Assembly: GCA_946478985.1 (NCBI GenBank)
Contig: CAMLDZ010000116.1
Location: forward strand, 1 to 9,529
Source: an uncultured Solimonas sp.
Lineage (GTDB): Bacteria > Pseudomonadota > Gammaproteobacteria > Nevskiales > Nevskiaceae
Direction: 5' to 3'
DNA length: 9,529 nt
Position 1 is the first letter of the stretch. Each line of letters opens with the position of its first letter. This document shows positions 1 through 6,942 of the stretch, in pieces. Below the pieces are notes generated by a model. The model was not told the DNA's origin. It worked only from the letters and a program-made list of their open reading frames with translations, and did not search any database. The position numbers and the translations under genes were made by a program.

Positions 1-9
1 TAACAGGCC

Positions 10-993
10 CTAGCGCGGCAGCCAGCCGGCCTGGCGATACCAGGCCACCGCATCGGCAAAGCCGTCGGCCAGCGTGAAGCGCGGCGCCCAGCCGGAAGGC
101 GTCGCCAGCTCGGCTGACGTGACGCCCCAGTCCGGATGGCGCAGCTCGCGCAGCTTCTGCGAGGTCAGCATGTTGGCCGCGCCGAACGCGGCGCCGGCAT
201 CACCGACGAAAGCGAGCGTCTTGAGCAGCGCAGTGGGCGCATGGAACAGCGTCGGCCCGGCATTGCCGACGGCCTGCGCGGCGGTGGCGAACACCTCGCG
301 CCACAGGTAGCCCTCGGCGCGCGCGTCGGCAGCGGTCAGCACCCGTGCCTGCGGTGCGCCGGCCGCCAGGCCGGCGATCAGGCGCACCAGGTCGTCGACA
401 TGAATCATTGCCGCGCGGGCTTGCGGCGTGCCGAGCAGCGGCACATAGCGCTTCAACGCCAGCTGGAAGAACACCAGCGTCTCGCGGTCGCCGGGGCCGT
501 AGACGGCGGGCGGGCGCAGCACCGTGGCGCGCGTGCCGAGGGCATCGAGCACCGCGTCCTCGCCGGCACGCTTGCTGGCGGCGTAGTGCGAAAGCTGCGG
601 CTCACGCGCGGCCAGGCTCGACACCAGCAGCACATGCGCATGCGGGGCGTGGCTGAGCACCGCTCGCGCCAGCCGTGCCGCGCCATCGCGGTTGACGGCG
701 AAGAACTGCTCGCGTCGCGCCGCCTTGATCAGCCCGGCGAGATGGATCACCGCGTCGGCGCCTTCCACCAGCCGCTGCAGTGCGGTCTCGTCCTCCAGGC
801 CGCCGGCGACCACTTCCGGTTGCAGATCGCCCCAGCCGACGCTGAGCGGATCGCGGCGCAACAACAGGCGTACGCGCCAGCCGGCGTCGCCGAGTGCCCG
901 CAGCAGATGGCGGCCGATGAAGCCGGTGGCGCCGGTCAGCGCAACCAGGGGCGCGGCGGGCAGCGGATCGGGATGAGAAGCGTCGAAGGGCAA
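10..993 (-). CDS. NAD(P)-dependent epimerase/dehydratase (extended SDR family)
   Basis: A 327-residue Rossmann-fold oxidoreductase. The nucleotide-binding glycine motif GATGFIG lies at residues 21-27, right after the first beta strand. An acidic/hydrophobic strand with HLAG follows at 84-87. The catalytic YxxxK is Y137-K141, with serines at 125-126, and the substrate-side motif PPAVYGPGD is at 161-169. Length and motif order fit the extended SDR family, which acts on nucleotide sugars, dihydroflavonol-like compounds or sterol-like substrates. The substrate cannot be told from sequence. The start is TTG at 993: there is no ATG between the upstream in-frame stop (1006-1008) and the glycine motif, and a weak AGG lies about 8 bases upstream. 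It is divergent from the two-component system, with 80 bp between. Family assignment is firm; physiological role is open. Confidence 0.9.
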   Translation of the reverse strand: MPFDASHPDPLPAAPLVALTGATGFIGRHLLRALGDAGWRVRLLLRRDPLSVGWGDLQPEVVAGGLEDETALQRLVEGADAVIHLAGLIKAARREQFFAVNRDGAARLARAVLSHAPHAHVLLVSSLAAREPQLSHYAASKRAGEDAVLDALGTRATVLRPPAVYGPGDRETLVFFQLALKRYVPLLGTPQARAAMIHVDDLVRLIAGLAAGAPQARVLTAADARAEGYLWREVFATAAQAVGNAGPTLFHAPTALLKTLAFVGDAGAAFGAANMLTSQKLRELRHPDWGVTSAELATPSGWAPRFTLADGFADAVAWYRQAGWLPR

Positions 994-1073
994 GGGCAGG
1001 ACCTGTTAGGCGAAACCGGCGCGGGTCGCGGCCGATATGATAGTGCGCTCCCTGAGCTGACAGAGACGAGAAG
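994..1073. promoter_or_regulatory. Divergent intergenic region with a possible -10 element for the two-component operon
   Basis: These 80 bases separate the start codons of the epimerase (minus) and the response regulator (plus), so promoters for both must lie here or inside the genes. On the plus strand TATGAT at 1036-1041 matches the sigma-70 -10 consensus in 5 of 6 positions. No good -35 hexamer sits 16-18 bases upstream, so an activator may be needed or the match may be chance. A purine-rich stretch (GAGACGAGAAG, 1063-1073) just before ATG 1074 probably serves as the ribosome binding site. No clear operator repeats were seen. Confidence 0.35.
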
Positions 1074-1760
1074 ATGAGACTGCTGGTCGTCGAGGACGAT
1101 GCGCCGATTGCCCATGGCCTGCAGCGCGCGCTGCAGCACGGCGGCAACGCCGTCGATCTGAGCAGCGATGGTCGCTCGGCCCTGCGCGCCGTCGCCGAAA
1201 CCGATTACGACTGCGTGATTCTCGACCTGGGCCTGCCTGATATCGATGGCATGCAAGTGCTGCGGCAGCTGCGTGACGAGGGCCTGCAGACCCCGGTGGT
1301 GATCCTCAGCGCCCGCGACGATACCGCCGACCGCGTGCGCGGCCTGGACCTGGGCGCCGACGACTACATGGCCAAGCCCTTCGCGCTCGACGAGCTCGAG
1401 GCGCGCATCCGCGCGGTGGCCCGCCGGGCGCTGGCGCGGCGTGGCGACGATCTGCGCGTCGGCGAGCTGCGCTTCTCGCAGAGCGAGCGTCGCGCCTACA
1501 TCGGCGAGCGGCCGCTGGAGCTGCTGCCGCGCGAGTTCTCGGTGCTGGAGTGTCTGCTGCTGCGGCAGGGCCGCGTGGTCAGCAAGCGGCACCTGCTCAA
1601 GCATCTGGGCGGCGAGTCCGAGCTGTCCGAGAACGCGGTGGAGCTGTATGTGCACCGCGTGCGCCGCAAGATCGAGAACTCTGGCTGCACGATCCGCACC
1701 CTGCGCGGTTTCGGCTATCTGCTGCAGATCGAAGGCCTGCAGGTCGATGGCGCCGGCTGA
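1074..1760 (+). CDS. OmpR-family response regulator (TctD/QseB-like)
   Basis: A 228-residue two-domain transcription factor, the usual length for the OmpR/PhoB class. The receiver domain (about 1-115) has the acidic pocket E7-D8-D9, phosphoacceptor D51 in the context LDLGLPDIDG, switch residue S79, Y98 and the conserved K101-P102. The C-terminal winged-helix DNA-binding domain (about 127-218) carries the recognition-helix segment NAVELYVHRVRRKI (187-200) and the wing motif RTLRGFGYLL (208-217). Phosphorylation by the neighbouring kinase should promote dimerisation and DNA binding. The ATG at 1074 is preceded by a purine-rich ribosome binding site. The 3' end overlaps the kinase gene by 14 bp, so the two are cotranscribed and probably translationally coupled. 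Target genes are unknown. All key residues are intact. Confidence 0.96.
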   Translation: MRLLVVEDDAPIAHGLQRALQHGGNAVDLSSDGRSALRAVAETDYDCVILDLGLPDIDGMQVLRQLRDEGLQTPVVILSARDDTADRVRGLDLGADDYMAKPFALDELEARIRAVARRALARRGDDLRVGELRFSQSERRAYIGERPLELLPREFSVLECLLLRQGRVVSKRHLLKHLGGESELSENAVELYVHRVRRKIENSGCTIRTLRGFGYLLQIEGLQVDGAG

Positions 1761-3159
1761 GCCGGCCGCAGTCGCCAAGCGCTCGCTGCGCGGGCGTCTG
1801 CTGCTGGCACTGGTGGCGCCGCTGGCAGTGCTGTTCCTGCTCGGCGGCGCGGTTTCCTATGGCCTCGCACAGCACTTCGCCAACTCCGTCTACGACGGCT
1901 GGCTGTTCGATTCGGTGAGTTCGCTGGCGCTGTCGCTCGAGGCCGAGCGGGGGCCGGACGGCGCCTCGGCGGTGACCATCGCGCCGTCGACGCGGCGGCT
2001 GTTCGAGTGGGACGTCAGCGACAACACCTACTTCCGGGTTGCCAGCGCCCACGGCGGCGTCATTCTCGGCCGGCCGGATCTGCCGGCGCCGCCGGACAAG
2101 GTCAAGCACTACGAGGCGGCCAGTCTCTACAACGCGTACATCGAAGGCCAGCCGGTGCGGGTTGCCGTGCTCGAGCTGCCGGCAGCGCGGTTCGGCGAGG
2201 CGGTGACGGTGACGGTGGCCGAGACCATGCGCAAACGGCGCGAGCTGGCGCACGCCATCCTCGTCAGCACGTTGGTGCCGCAATTGCTGCTGATCGTCGT
2301 GGCATCGGCGGCGATCCGCCGGGCGATCGGCCACGGCCTGGCGCCGCTGCGCACAGTGACGCAACGCCTGCAGTCGAGCAGTCACCGTCAGCTGGCGCCG
2401 ATCAGCGACGACGACGTGCCCAGCGAGATCCGGCCGATGACGCGGGCGCTCAACGAGCTGCTGGCGCGGCTGGAGTCGGCGTTGTCGGCGCAGCAGCGCT
2501 TCATTGCCGAGGCCGCGCACCAGCTGCGCACGCCGCTGACGGCGATCAAGCTGCAGGCCGACGCGATGGCCCGCGAGCCGGTGCTGGAGGATGCCAGGCC
2601 ACAGCTGGAGTCGCTGCGCATCGCCACCGACCGCGCCGCGCGTTTGTCCAACCAGCTGCTGTCGCTGGCGCGCGCGGAGCCGGAAGGCAGTGCCGCGCTG
2701 GCGTTCGCGCCGGTCGATCTGGTGGCCCTGGTCCGCGATCTGGGCGCCGAGTGGGCACCGCGCGCGCTGGCACGCGGCGTGGAGATGCAGCTGGCGGCCG
2801 ACAGCGAGGAGCAGGCGGCCTGGATCGAAGGCAACGCCGAGCTGCTGCGCGAGGCGGTCGCCAACCTGATCGACAACGCCATCAAGTATCACGCCGGTCC
2901 GGGCAGCATTGAACTGCGCGTCACCGCGGCGCCGGCGATCGAGGTCGAGGATGACGGCCCCGGCGTGCCGTGCTCGCAGCGCGCACAGATGCTGCAGCGC
3001 TTCATTCGCGGCGGGCAGGGGCAGGGCAGCGGCCTGGGCCTGTCGATCGCCCTGGAGATCGCGCGCCTGCACGGCGGCGATCTGCAGCTGCGCGATGGCC
3101 GCGGTGGCCGTGGCCTGCGCGCGATCCTGCTGCTGGCTGCGCGCGGCGGACAGTCATAG
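1747..3159 (+). CDS. Sensor histidine kinase, TctE-like with 2CSK_N-type sensor region
   Basis: A 470-residue inner-membrane kinase, partner of the regulator just upstream. Transmembrane segment 1 is about residues 17-40 and segment 2 about 168-192. The periplasmic part between them (YDGWLFDS at 49-56, YFRV at 95-98, GQPVRVA at 135-141) resembles the sensor region of TctE-type kinases (2CSK_N). A HAMP-like linker follows at 194-245. Phosphoacceptor H258 lies in the segment AEAAHQLRTPL (254-264). The ATPase domain has the N box NLIDN (373-377), G1 DDGPG (402-406), F419 and G2 GSGLGLS (427-433). The reading frame is open well upstream inside the regulator gene, but ATG 1747 is chosen because AGG lies 4-6 bases upstream and the membrane segment follows directly. 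TctE itself senses tricarboxylates, but no tctABC transporter is present here, so the ligand is unknown. Confidence 0.93.
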   Translation: MAPAEPAAVAKRSLRGRLLLALVAPLAVLFLLGGAVSYGLAQHFANSVYDGWLFDSVSSLALSLEAERGPDGASAVTIAPSTRRLFEWDVSDNTYFRVASAHGGVILGRPDLPAPPDKVKHYEAASLYNAYIEGQPVRVAVLELPAARFGEAVTVTVAETMRKRRELAHAILVSTLVPQLLLIVVASAAIRRAIGHGLAPLRTVTQRLQSSSHRQLAPISDDDVPSEIRPMTRALNELLARLESALSAQQRFIAEAAHQLRTPLTAIKLQADAMAREPVLEDARPQLESLRIATDRAARLSNQLLSLARAEPEGSAALAFAPVDLVALVRDLGAEWAPRALARGVEMQLAADSEEQAAWIEGNAELLREAVANLIDNAIKYHAGPGSIELRVTAAPAIEVEDDGPGVPCSQRAQMLQRFIRGGQGQGSGLGLSIALEIARLHGGDLQLRDGRGGRGLRAILLLAARGGQS

Positions 3160-3219
3160 GCAAGGCCGGGCGGCGCTTACAGGCGGGCGGACGCGACGCG
3201 CGCGGCTAGGGTCCTGCGG
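3160..3219. other. Short convergent intergenic gap
   Basis: These 60 bases lie between the stop codons of the histidine kinase (plus) and the acyltransferase (minus). The gap is very GC-rich. I see no convincing hairpin followed by a T-run on either strand, so transcription of the two converging operons may overlap or end by a factor-dependent mechanism. Confidence 0.5.
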
Positions 3220-3229
3220 CTAGGGTCTT
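3202..3229. repeat. Tandem duplication of a 14-bp unit across the acyltransferase stop
   Basis: The unit GCGGCTAGGGTCCT (3202-3215) is followed immediately by GCGGCTAGGGTCTT (3216-3229), identical in 13 of 14 positions. The second copy contains the stop codon of the acyltransferase (TAG on the minus strand, 3220-3222). The first copy carries the same trinucleotide out of frame. It looks like a replication-slippage duplication in the spacer, with no obvious effect on the protein. Confidence 0.8.
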
Positions 3230-4185
3230 GCCGCGCCTGCCTGCTCGCCGCCGCTCGCGGATGCCGGGCCCTCGGCGGCGAGGCGGAAGTCGCGCCAGCG
3301 GCGCTGATGCCAGCTCCACAGCTGGGGCCGGGCCAGCACCATGTCTTCGCAGATCCGCAGCAGCGCGGCCAGATCGGCTTCCAGCGAGTTGCCGGCAACG
3401 CGCGGCACCGGCGCGCCGATCGCGAAGCGCCAATCCGGCTCAGCCGCCAGGGTCGTCACCGGCAGCAGCGGTGCGGCGCTGTGGCGTGCCAGCTGCGCGG
3501 GTCCGGCCGGCATCGGCATGTCCTTGCCGAGGAAGCGCATCATCAGCCCGTCCTGGGCGTGCTTGACGCCCTGGTCGAGCATGATCATCACGACGCGGTT
3601 CTGGCGCAGCGCGCCGAGCATCTTGGCGTAGGCTTTGAGGCCCTCGTTGGCGACGATGCCTTCGACGCCGTACGGCTGCAGCCCGGCGGTGAACAGATCG
3701 TCCGACATCATCAGCGCCTGGCGGTAGATCACGCTGACGGGAATGCCGCGCCGGGCCAGCTGCACCGCCATCATCAGGGCATTGCCGGAATGCGTGGCCA
3801 GCAGGATCGCGCCGCGACCGCCGCCGCGCGCGGCCTGCAGATGCTCGATGCCGTCGACGTGGCAGCGGCGATTGAGGGTGTCGTCGTCGAGCGGCCGCTC
3901 GAACATCGCCAGCACTTCGAGTGCGGCGATGGTGTTGACGCGATAGGCCTCGCGCAGCTGCCGGGCCAGCGCCGGATCGTCGGGCCGCCGCTGCAGCAGC
4001 CGGGCGGCGTCGTGCAGGCAGCGGCGCCGCAGCGGGATGTTGAGCAGATAGTGCAGCTGGCCGAGCACGGCGCCGATGCGGCGCATGCTCGCAAAGCCGA
4101 AGCGGCGCACCAGCGCGCGCAGTACCAGAAACAGGGCGCGCTTGCGGCGGCGGCCGAGCGCGCGGCGCCAGTGGCGCTTAGCCAT
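3220..4185 (-). CDS. LpxL/HtrB-like lysophospholipid or lipid A acyltransferase family protein
   Basis: A 321-residue protein of the family that moves acyl chains onto lipid A or lysolipids at the inner membrane. The N-terminus is strongly basic with a hydrophobic stretch (about 18-50) suited to membrane association. The core has the catalytic-type histidine H132 in LATHSGNAL (129-137), then MLDQG (202-206), a loop with FLGKDMPMPAGPAQLAR (218-234), and a C-terminal PQLWSWHQRRWRDF (287-300) matching the family's usual tryptophan-rich end. The family's HX4(D/E) motif is H-SGNA-L here, so the acidic partner is missing at the expected place. ATG 4185 lies inside the end of the ABC transporter gene (8-bp overlap) and has no clear Shine-Dalgarno, implying coupled translation. 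It is the last gene of the lipid operon. Fold assignment is good; donor, acceptor and even activity are uncertain. Confidence 0.85.
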   Translation of the reverse strand: MAKRHWRRALGRRRKRALFLVLRALVRRFGFASMRRIGAVLGQLHYLLNIPLRRRCLHDAARLLQRRPDDPALARQLREAYRVNTIAALEVLAMFERPLDDDTLNRRCHVDGIEHLQAARGGGRGAILLATHSGNALMMAVQLARRGIPVSVIYRQALMMSDDLFTAGLQPYGVEGIVANEGLKAYAKMLGALRQNRVVMIMLDQGVKHAQDGLMMRFLGKDMPMPAGPAQLARHSAAPLLPVTTLAAEPDWRFAIGAPVPRVAGNSLEADLAALLRICEDMVLARPQLWSWHQRRWRDFRLAAEGPASASGGEQAGAARP

Positions 4186-5953
4186 GGGTTTGTTGATAGC
4201 CGGCCGGTGCGGCTACGGCACCGATGCGGCCGTCGCACAGGCGGTAGATCTGGTCGGCGGCATCGATCAGGCGGCCCTGATGCGCAACCGCGAGTATGGT
4301 CAGCGAGCCCTTGAGCTTGCTGACGGTTTCAACCACCGCCGCCTGCGCCTCCGGGTCGAGGCTGCTGGTGGCTTCGTCGAGGATCAGCAGGCGCGGCTTG
4401 TGGATCAGGGCGCGGGCGATCGCCAGGCGCTGGCGCTGGCCGCCGGACAGCCGCGAGCCACCTTCGCCGACGCGGGTGTGCAGGCCCTCCGGCATCGCTT
4501 CGACGAAATCGAGGGCGTCGGCGGCGCGCAGCGCGGCGCGGATCTCATCCTCGTCCAGTGGTTCGCCGAGCGTCAGGTTGTAGGCCACCGATTCGTCGAC
4601 CATCACCGATTCCTGCGGTACGTAGCCGATCTGCCGGCGCCAGTCGCGCAGGTTCATTTCCGGCAGCGGCACGCCGTCGATCAGGATCCGGCCAGCCTGC
4701 GGCTGCAGCAAGCCGACGACCAGATCGATCAGCGTGGTCTTGCCGGCGCCGGAGGGGCCGATCAGCACGGTGAGCCGTCGCGCCGGCACGGTGAAGCTTT
4801 GCGCGTCGAGAATCGCCCGGCCGCCGCCGTCGTGCGTATAGCTGACGCGGTCGAAGCGGATCTCCTGCGCCAGCGGCACGCGCCGCTCGCCGCCGCTGGG
4901 CTCGCGCTGCTCGCGGGCGGTCTCGATGGCCTGCGTCATGGCCCAGTAGGCACTCTCGCGCACCACGACCTGCTGGTAGGCCTTCTGCCCTTTCGACAGA
5001 TAGCTGACGACACGGGCCAGCATGAACAGCATCACCAGCACCGCCGACATGGGCATCTTCAGCAGGACGATGCTGAGGAAGAAGCCGACGCCGACCATGA
5101 TCGCCAGCATCGGCTCCTGCAGCGCCGCCAGCGCTTCGCGGCTGATCACCTGCTGGCGCAACGCGCGTTCGAGCTGCTTGGTCTGGTCGGACAGCAGCGC
5201 GTCGACGTGGTCTTCGCGAGCCATCGCCTTGAGCGGCTTGGCCGCCGACATCTGGCTGCTGATCAAGGTCAACAGCGAGCGCTGCAGATGGGTCTGGTGC
5301 TGGCCGGCGCGGCGCGAGCTGCGGATCAGGGCCTGCAGCAGGATGATCAGCAGCGCGCCGGCGACGCCGGCGGCGACGCCGCCCTCGATCGAGATCGACA
5401 GGGCGAACAGGAGGTAGATGAAGGCGTTGAGCACCATCGCCGCCATTTCCGCGCCCTGCTGAAACGACTCGGCGGCGCGTTGCGCCTCGTTGGCGATGGC
5501 GTTGGACAGGCGGCCGACCGATTGCTGCAGATAGTGCTGCCAGCGCGAGCCCATCAGCGTGCGGATCAGGCCCAGGCGCAGATCGGTGGCGATGAAGGCG
5601 ACGGTGTAACCCACCTGGCGGTTGGCCAGCAGCGACATCACCGCCTTCAGCGAGATCGCCAGCGTTGCCAGCAGCAGCAGGACCAGGGGCGTCGGCTGCA
5701 GGCCGACCAGGCCGGTGATCTGCAGCGCCGCGCGCTGCGGCGCCGATGGTGTGCCGGTGCCGGCGTCGCCGGTCGCCAGCGACAGCATCGACAACAGCAT
5801 CGACATGCCCAGGCCGTCGAGCAGGCCGGCGCTGAACACGGCGAGCAGTGCAAAGGCGCTGCGCGATGGATAGGCGCGCACGAAGGACGCCAGCATCTGC
5901 AGGGCACCGCGACTGCGGGGAGCCGTCAACGGCCGTTCGTGATGCATGCTCAT
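4178..5953 (-). CDS. MsbA-like ABC exporter (fused membrane and ATPase domains)
   Basis: A 591-residue half-transporter expected to work as a homodimer in the inner membrane. The membrane domain has about six hydrophobic segments (roughly 36-58, 88-108, 170-188, 191-210, 281-299, 301-317). The ATPase domain (about 363-585) is complete: A-loop Y372, Walker A GPSGAGKTT (399-407), Q-loop Q447, signature LSGGQ (503-507), Walker B LLILDE (522-527), D-loop SLDPE (531-535) and H-loop H558. Relatives include MsbA and lipid or peptide exporters. Lying between a lipid kinase and an acyltransferase, it most likely flips or exports a lipid. The ATG at 5953 shares an ATGA with the stop of the lipid kinase; a second in-frame ATG is at 5947, and neither has a clear Shine-Dalgarno. 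The 3' end overlaps the acyltransferase by 8 bp. Substrate is inferred from context only. Confidence 0.94.
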   Translation of the reverse strand: MSMHHERPLTAPRSRGALQMLASFVRAYPSRSAFALLAVFSAGLLDGLGMSMLLSMLSLATGDAGTGTPSAPQRAALQITGLVGLQPTPLVLLLLATLAISLKAVMSLLANRQVGYTVAFIATDLRLGLIRTLMGSRWQHYLQQSVGRLSNAIANEAQRAAESFQQGAEMAAMVLNAFIYLLFALSISIEGGVAAGVAGALLIILLQALIRSSRRAGQHQTHLQRSLLTLISSQMSAAKPLKAMAREDHVDALLSDQTKQLERALRQQVISREALAALQEPMLAIMVGVGFFLSIVLLKMPMSAVLVMLFMLARVVSYLSKGQKAYQQVVVRESAYWAMTQAIETAREQREPSGGERRVPLAQEIRFDRVSYTHDGGGRAILDAQSFTVPARRLTVLIGPSGAGKTTLIDLVVGLLQPQAGRILIDGVPLPEMNLRDWRRQIGYVPQESVMVDESVAYNLTLGEPLDEDEIRAALRAADALDFVEAMPEGLHTRVGEGGSRLSGGQRQRLAIARALIHKPRLLILDEATSSLDPEAQAAVVETVSKLKGSLTILAVAHQGRLIDAADQIYRLCDGRIGAVAAPAGYQQTHG

Positions 5954-6942
5954 GGGTGCAGGAAGCGGAGGCGCGGGCCGGCGCTGAGGATCAGGGGGAC
6001 GGCAGGATCGGTGTTGAAGGGCTCGCCGTCCAGTGTGTAGCGCGCCAGGCCCTCGATGCTGACGCGTCTGCAGCGCCCGCTCAGGTAGCCCTGCTCGGGG
6101 CGCATCGCCGCATCGAAGCGGCCCTGCAACAACCGCGGCAGGCGACGCCGGAAGCGTGGCGCATCGGCGCTGACCGCGGTGATCCGCAGTGGCCCGTTGC
6201 CGCAGGCAGCGTAGGGATTGAGCCAGGCGCCCGGGTGTTCGAGCGTGCTGATCGCCAGCACGCGCATGGCGCCCTCGAGCCGGCCGCCGTCGCCGGCGTC
6301 GATCCGCAGCGCCGGGGGTTCCGGCAATTCACTGCGGCCGAGCAGACTGCGCCAGGCGATTCTCGACAAGCTCAGCGGCGTGCTGAGGCGCCCGCTGCGC
6401 AGACCGCCGCCCGCGCGATCGCGATGGCAGGTGCGGATCACGGCGTCGATCAGCGCACCGGCGAGAAAGAAGCCGAAGTGCGGCGGCGCGCCGGCCTGGT
6501 CGATGCGCAGCACCTCACGTTCGACGAGGCGCAGACCGGCCGGTTGCCGCAGCGCCTGGTCCAGCTTGCGCAGCAGGGCGCCGCGGCCGTTGAAGTCGGC
6601 GGCGATCAAGTTGCTGCGGCCGCCGCCGAGGATCAGCAGGCGCGGCATCGGCGTGCCGGCCGGCTGTAGCGCCAGCTGTTCGATCAGCGCCTGCACGGTG
6701 CCGTCGCCAGCGAGCACGACCACGCTGCCGGCCGCCAGCAGCGCCGGTACGGCGGCCTGCAAGGCCGGCGGACTGCTGGCCTCGATCACGCTGCCGCCGG
6801 CGGCGCGGACGCGCTGCGCCACGGTCGCCGGCAGCTCGCCGCGCGAGACGCGGAAGCTGAGCGGGTTGATCAGGACGGCCGGCGGCAGCGCTGAACCGGC
6901 CCGGATCACAGCCGGGCCGATGCTATGCAGGGCAGCGTTCAA
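5950..6942 (-). CDS. Diacylglycerol kinase-family lipid kinase (YegS/DgkB/LCB5 type)
   Basis: A 330-residue, probably cytoplasmic or membrane-peripheral kinase that transfers phosphate to a lipid hydroxyl such as diacylglycerol or a related long-chain alcohol. The N-terminal domain has INP (25-27) and the nucleotide loop AGDGT (78-82), where most members read GGDGT. The second loop is LGGGRSNLIAADFN (105-118), which aligns by position with the GTxND or GGTTNMTAxD loop of relatives. Near the C-terminus, YTLDGEPF (302-309) matches the family's conserved DGE segment. The start is TTG at 6942, which shares a TTGA with the desaturase stop (4-bp overlap). The next in-frame ATG is at residue 99, inside the catalytic domain, so the TTG is strongly favoured. 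The stop overlaps the ABC transporter start by 4 bp. The lipid substrate is unknown. Confidence 0.88.
   Translation of the reverse strand: MNAALHSIGPAVIRAGSALPPAVLINPLSFRVSRGELPATVAQRVRAAGGSVIEASSPPALQAAVPALLAAGSVVVLAGDGTVQALIEQLALQPAGTPMPRLLILGGGRSNLIAADFNGRGALLRKLDQALRQPAGLRLVEREVLRIDQAGAPPHFGFFLAGALIDAVIRTCHRDRAGGGLRSGRLSTPLSLSRIAWRSLLGRSELPEPPALRIDAGDGGRLEGAMRVLAISTLEHPGAWLNPYAACGNGPLRITAVSADAPRFRRRLPRLLQGRFDAAMRPEQGYLSGRCRRVSIEGLARYTLDGEPFNTDPAVPLILSAGPRLRFLHP

Noticed and set aside
1..1008. Seven-base inverted repeat (TAACAGG at 1-7, CCTGTTA at 1002-1008) flanking the epimerase gene
   Set aside because: It is too short for a mobile-element end, with no transposase or target duplication, so chance is the simpler explanation.
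136..1077. A 313-codon open frame on the plus strand, antisense to the epimerase
   Set aside because: It shadows a gene with clear Rossmann and YxxxK motifs, and its own translation shows no motif.
1441..1746. N-terminal extension of the histidine kinase frame into the regulator gene
   Set aside because: The frame happens to be open, but the translation is cysteine/arginine-rich shadow sequence. ATG 1747 with an upstream AGG and an immediate membrane segment is the natural start.
1597..3072. A 491-codon open frame on the minus strand, antisense to the histidine kinase
   Set aside because: The translation is a low-complexity R/Q/H/A-rich shadow, while the opposite strand encodes an intact kinase with all catalytic boxes.
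4076..6040. A 654-codon open frame on the plus strand, antisense to the ABC exporter and parts of its neighbours
   Set aside because: It is opposite genes with complete motifs. Its translation is low-complexity, rich in Q, R, A, H and D, and has no domain motif, which is typical of a frame shadow in high-GC DNA.
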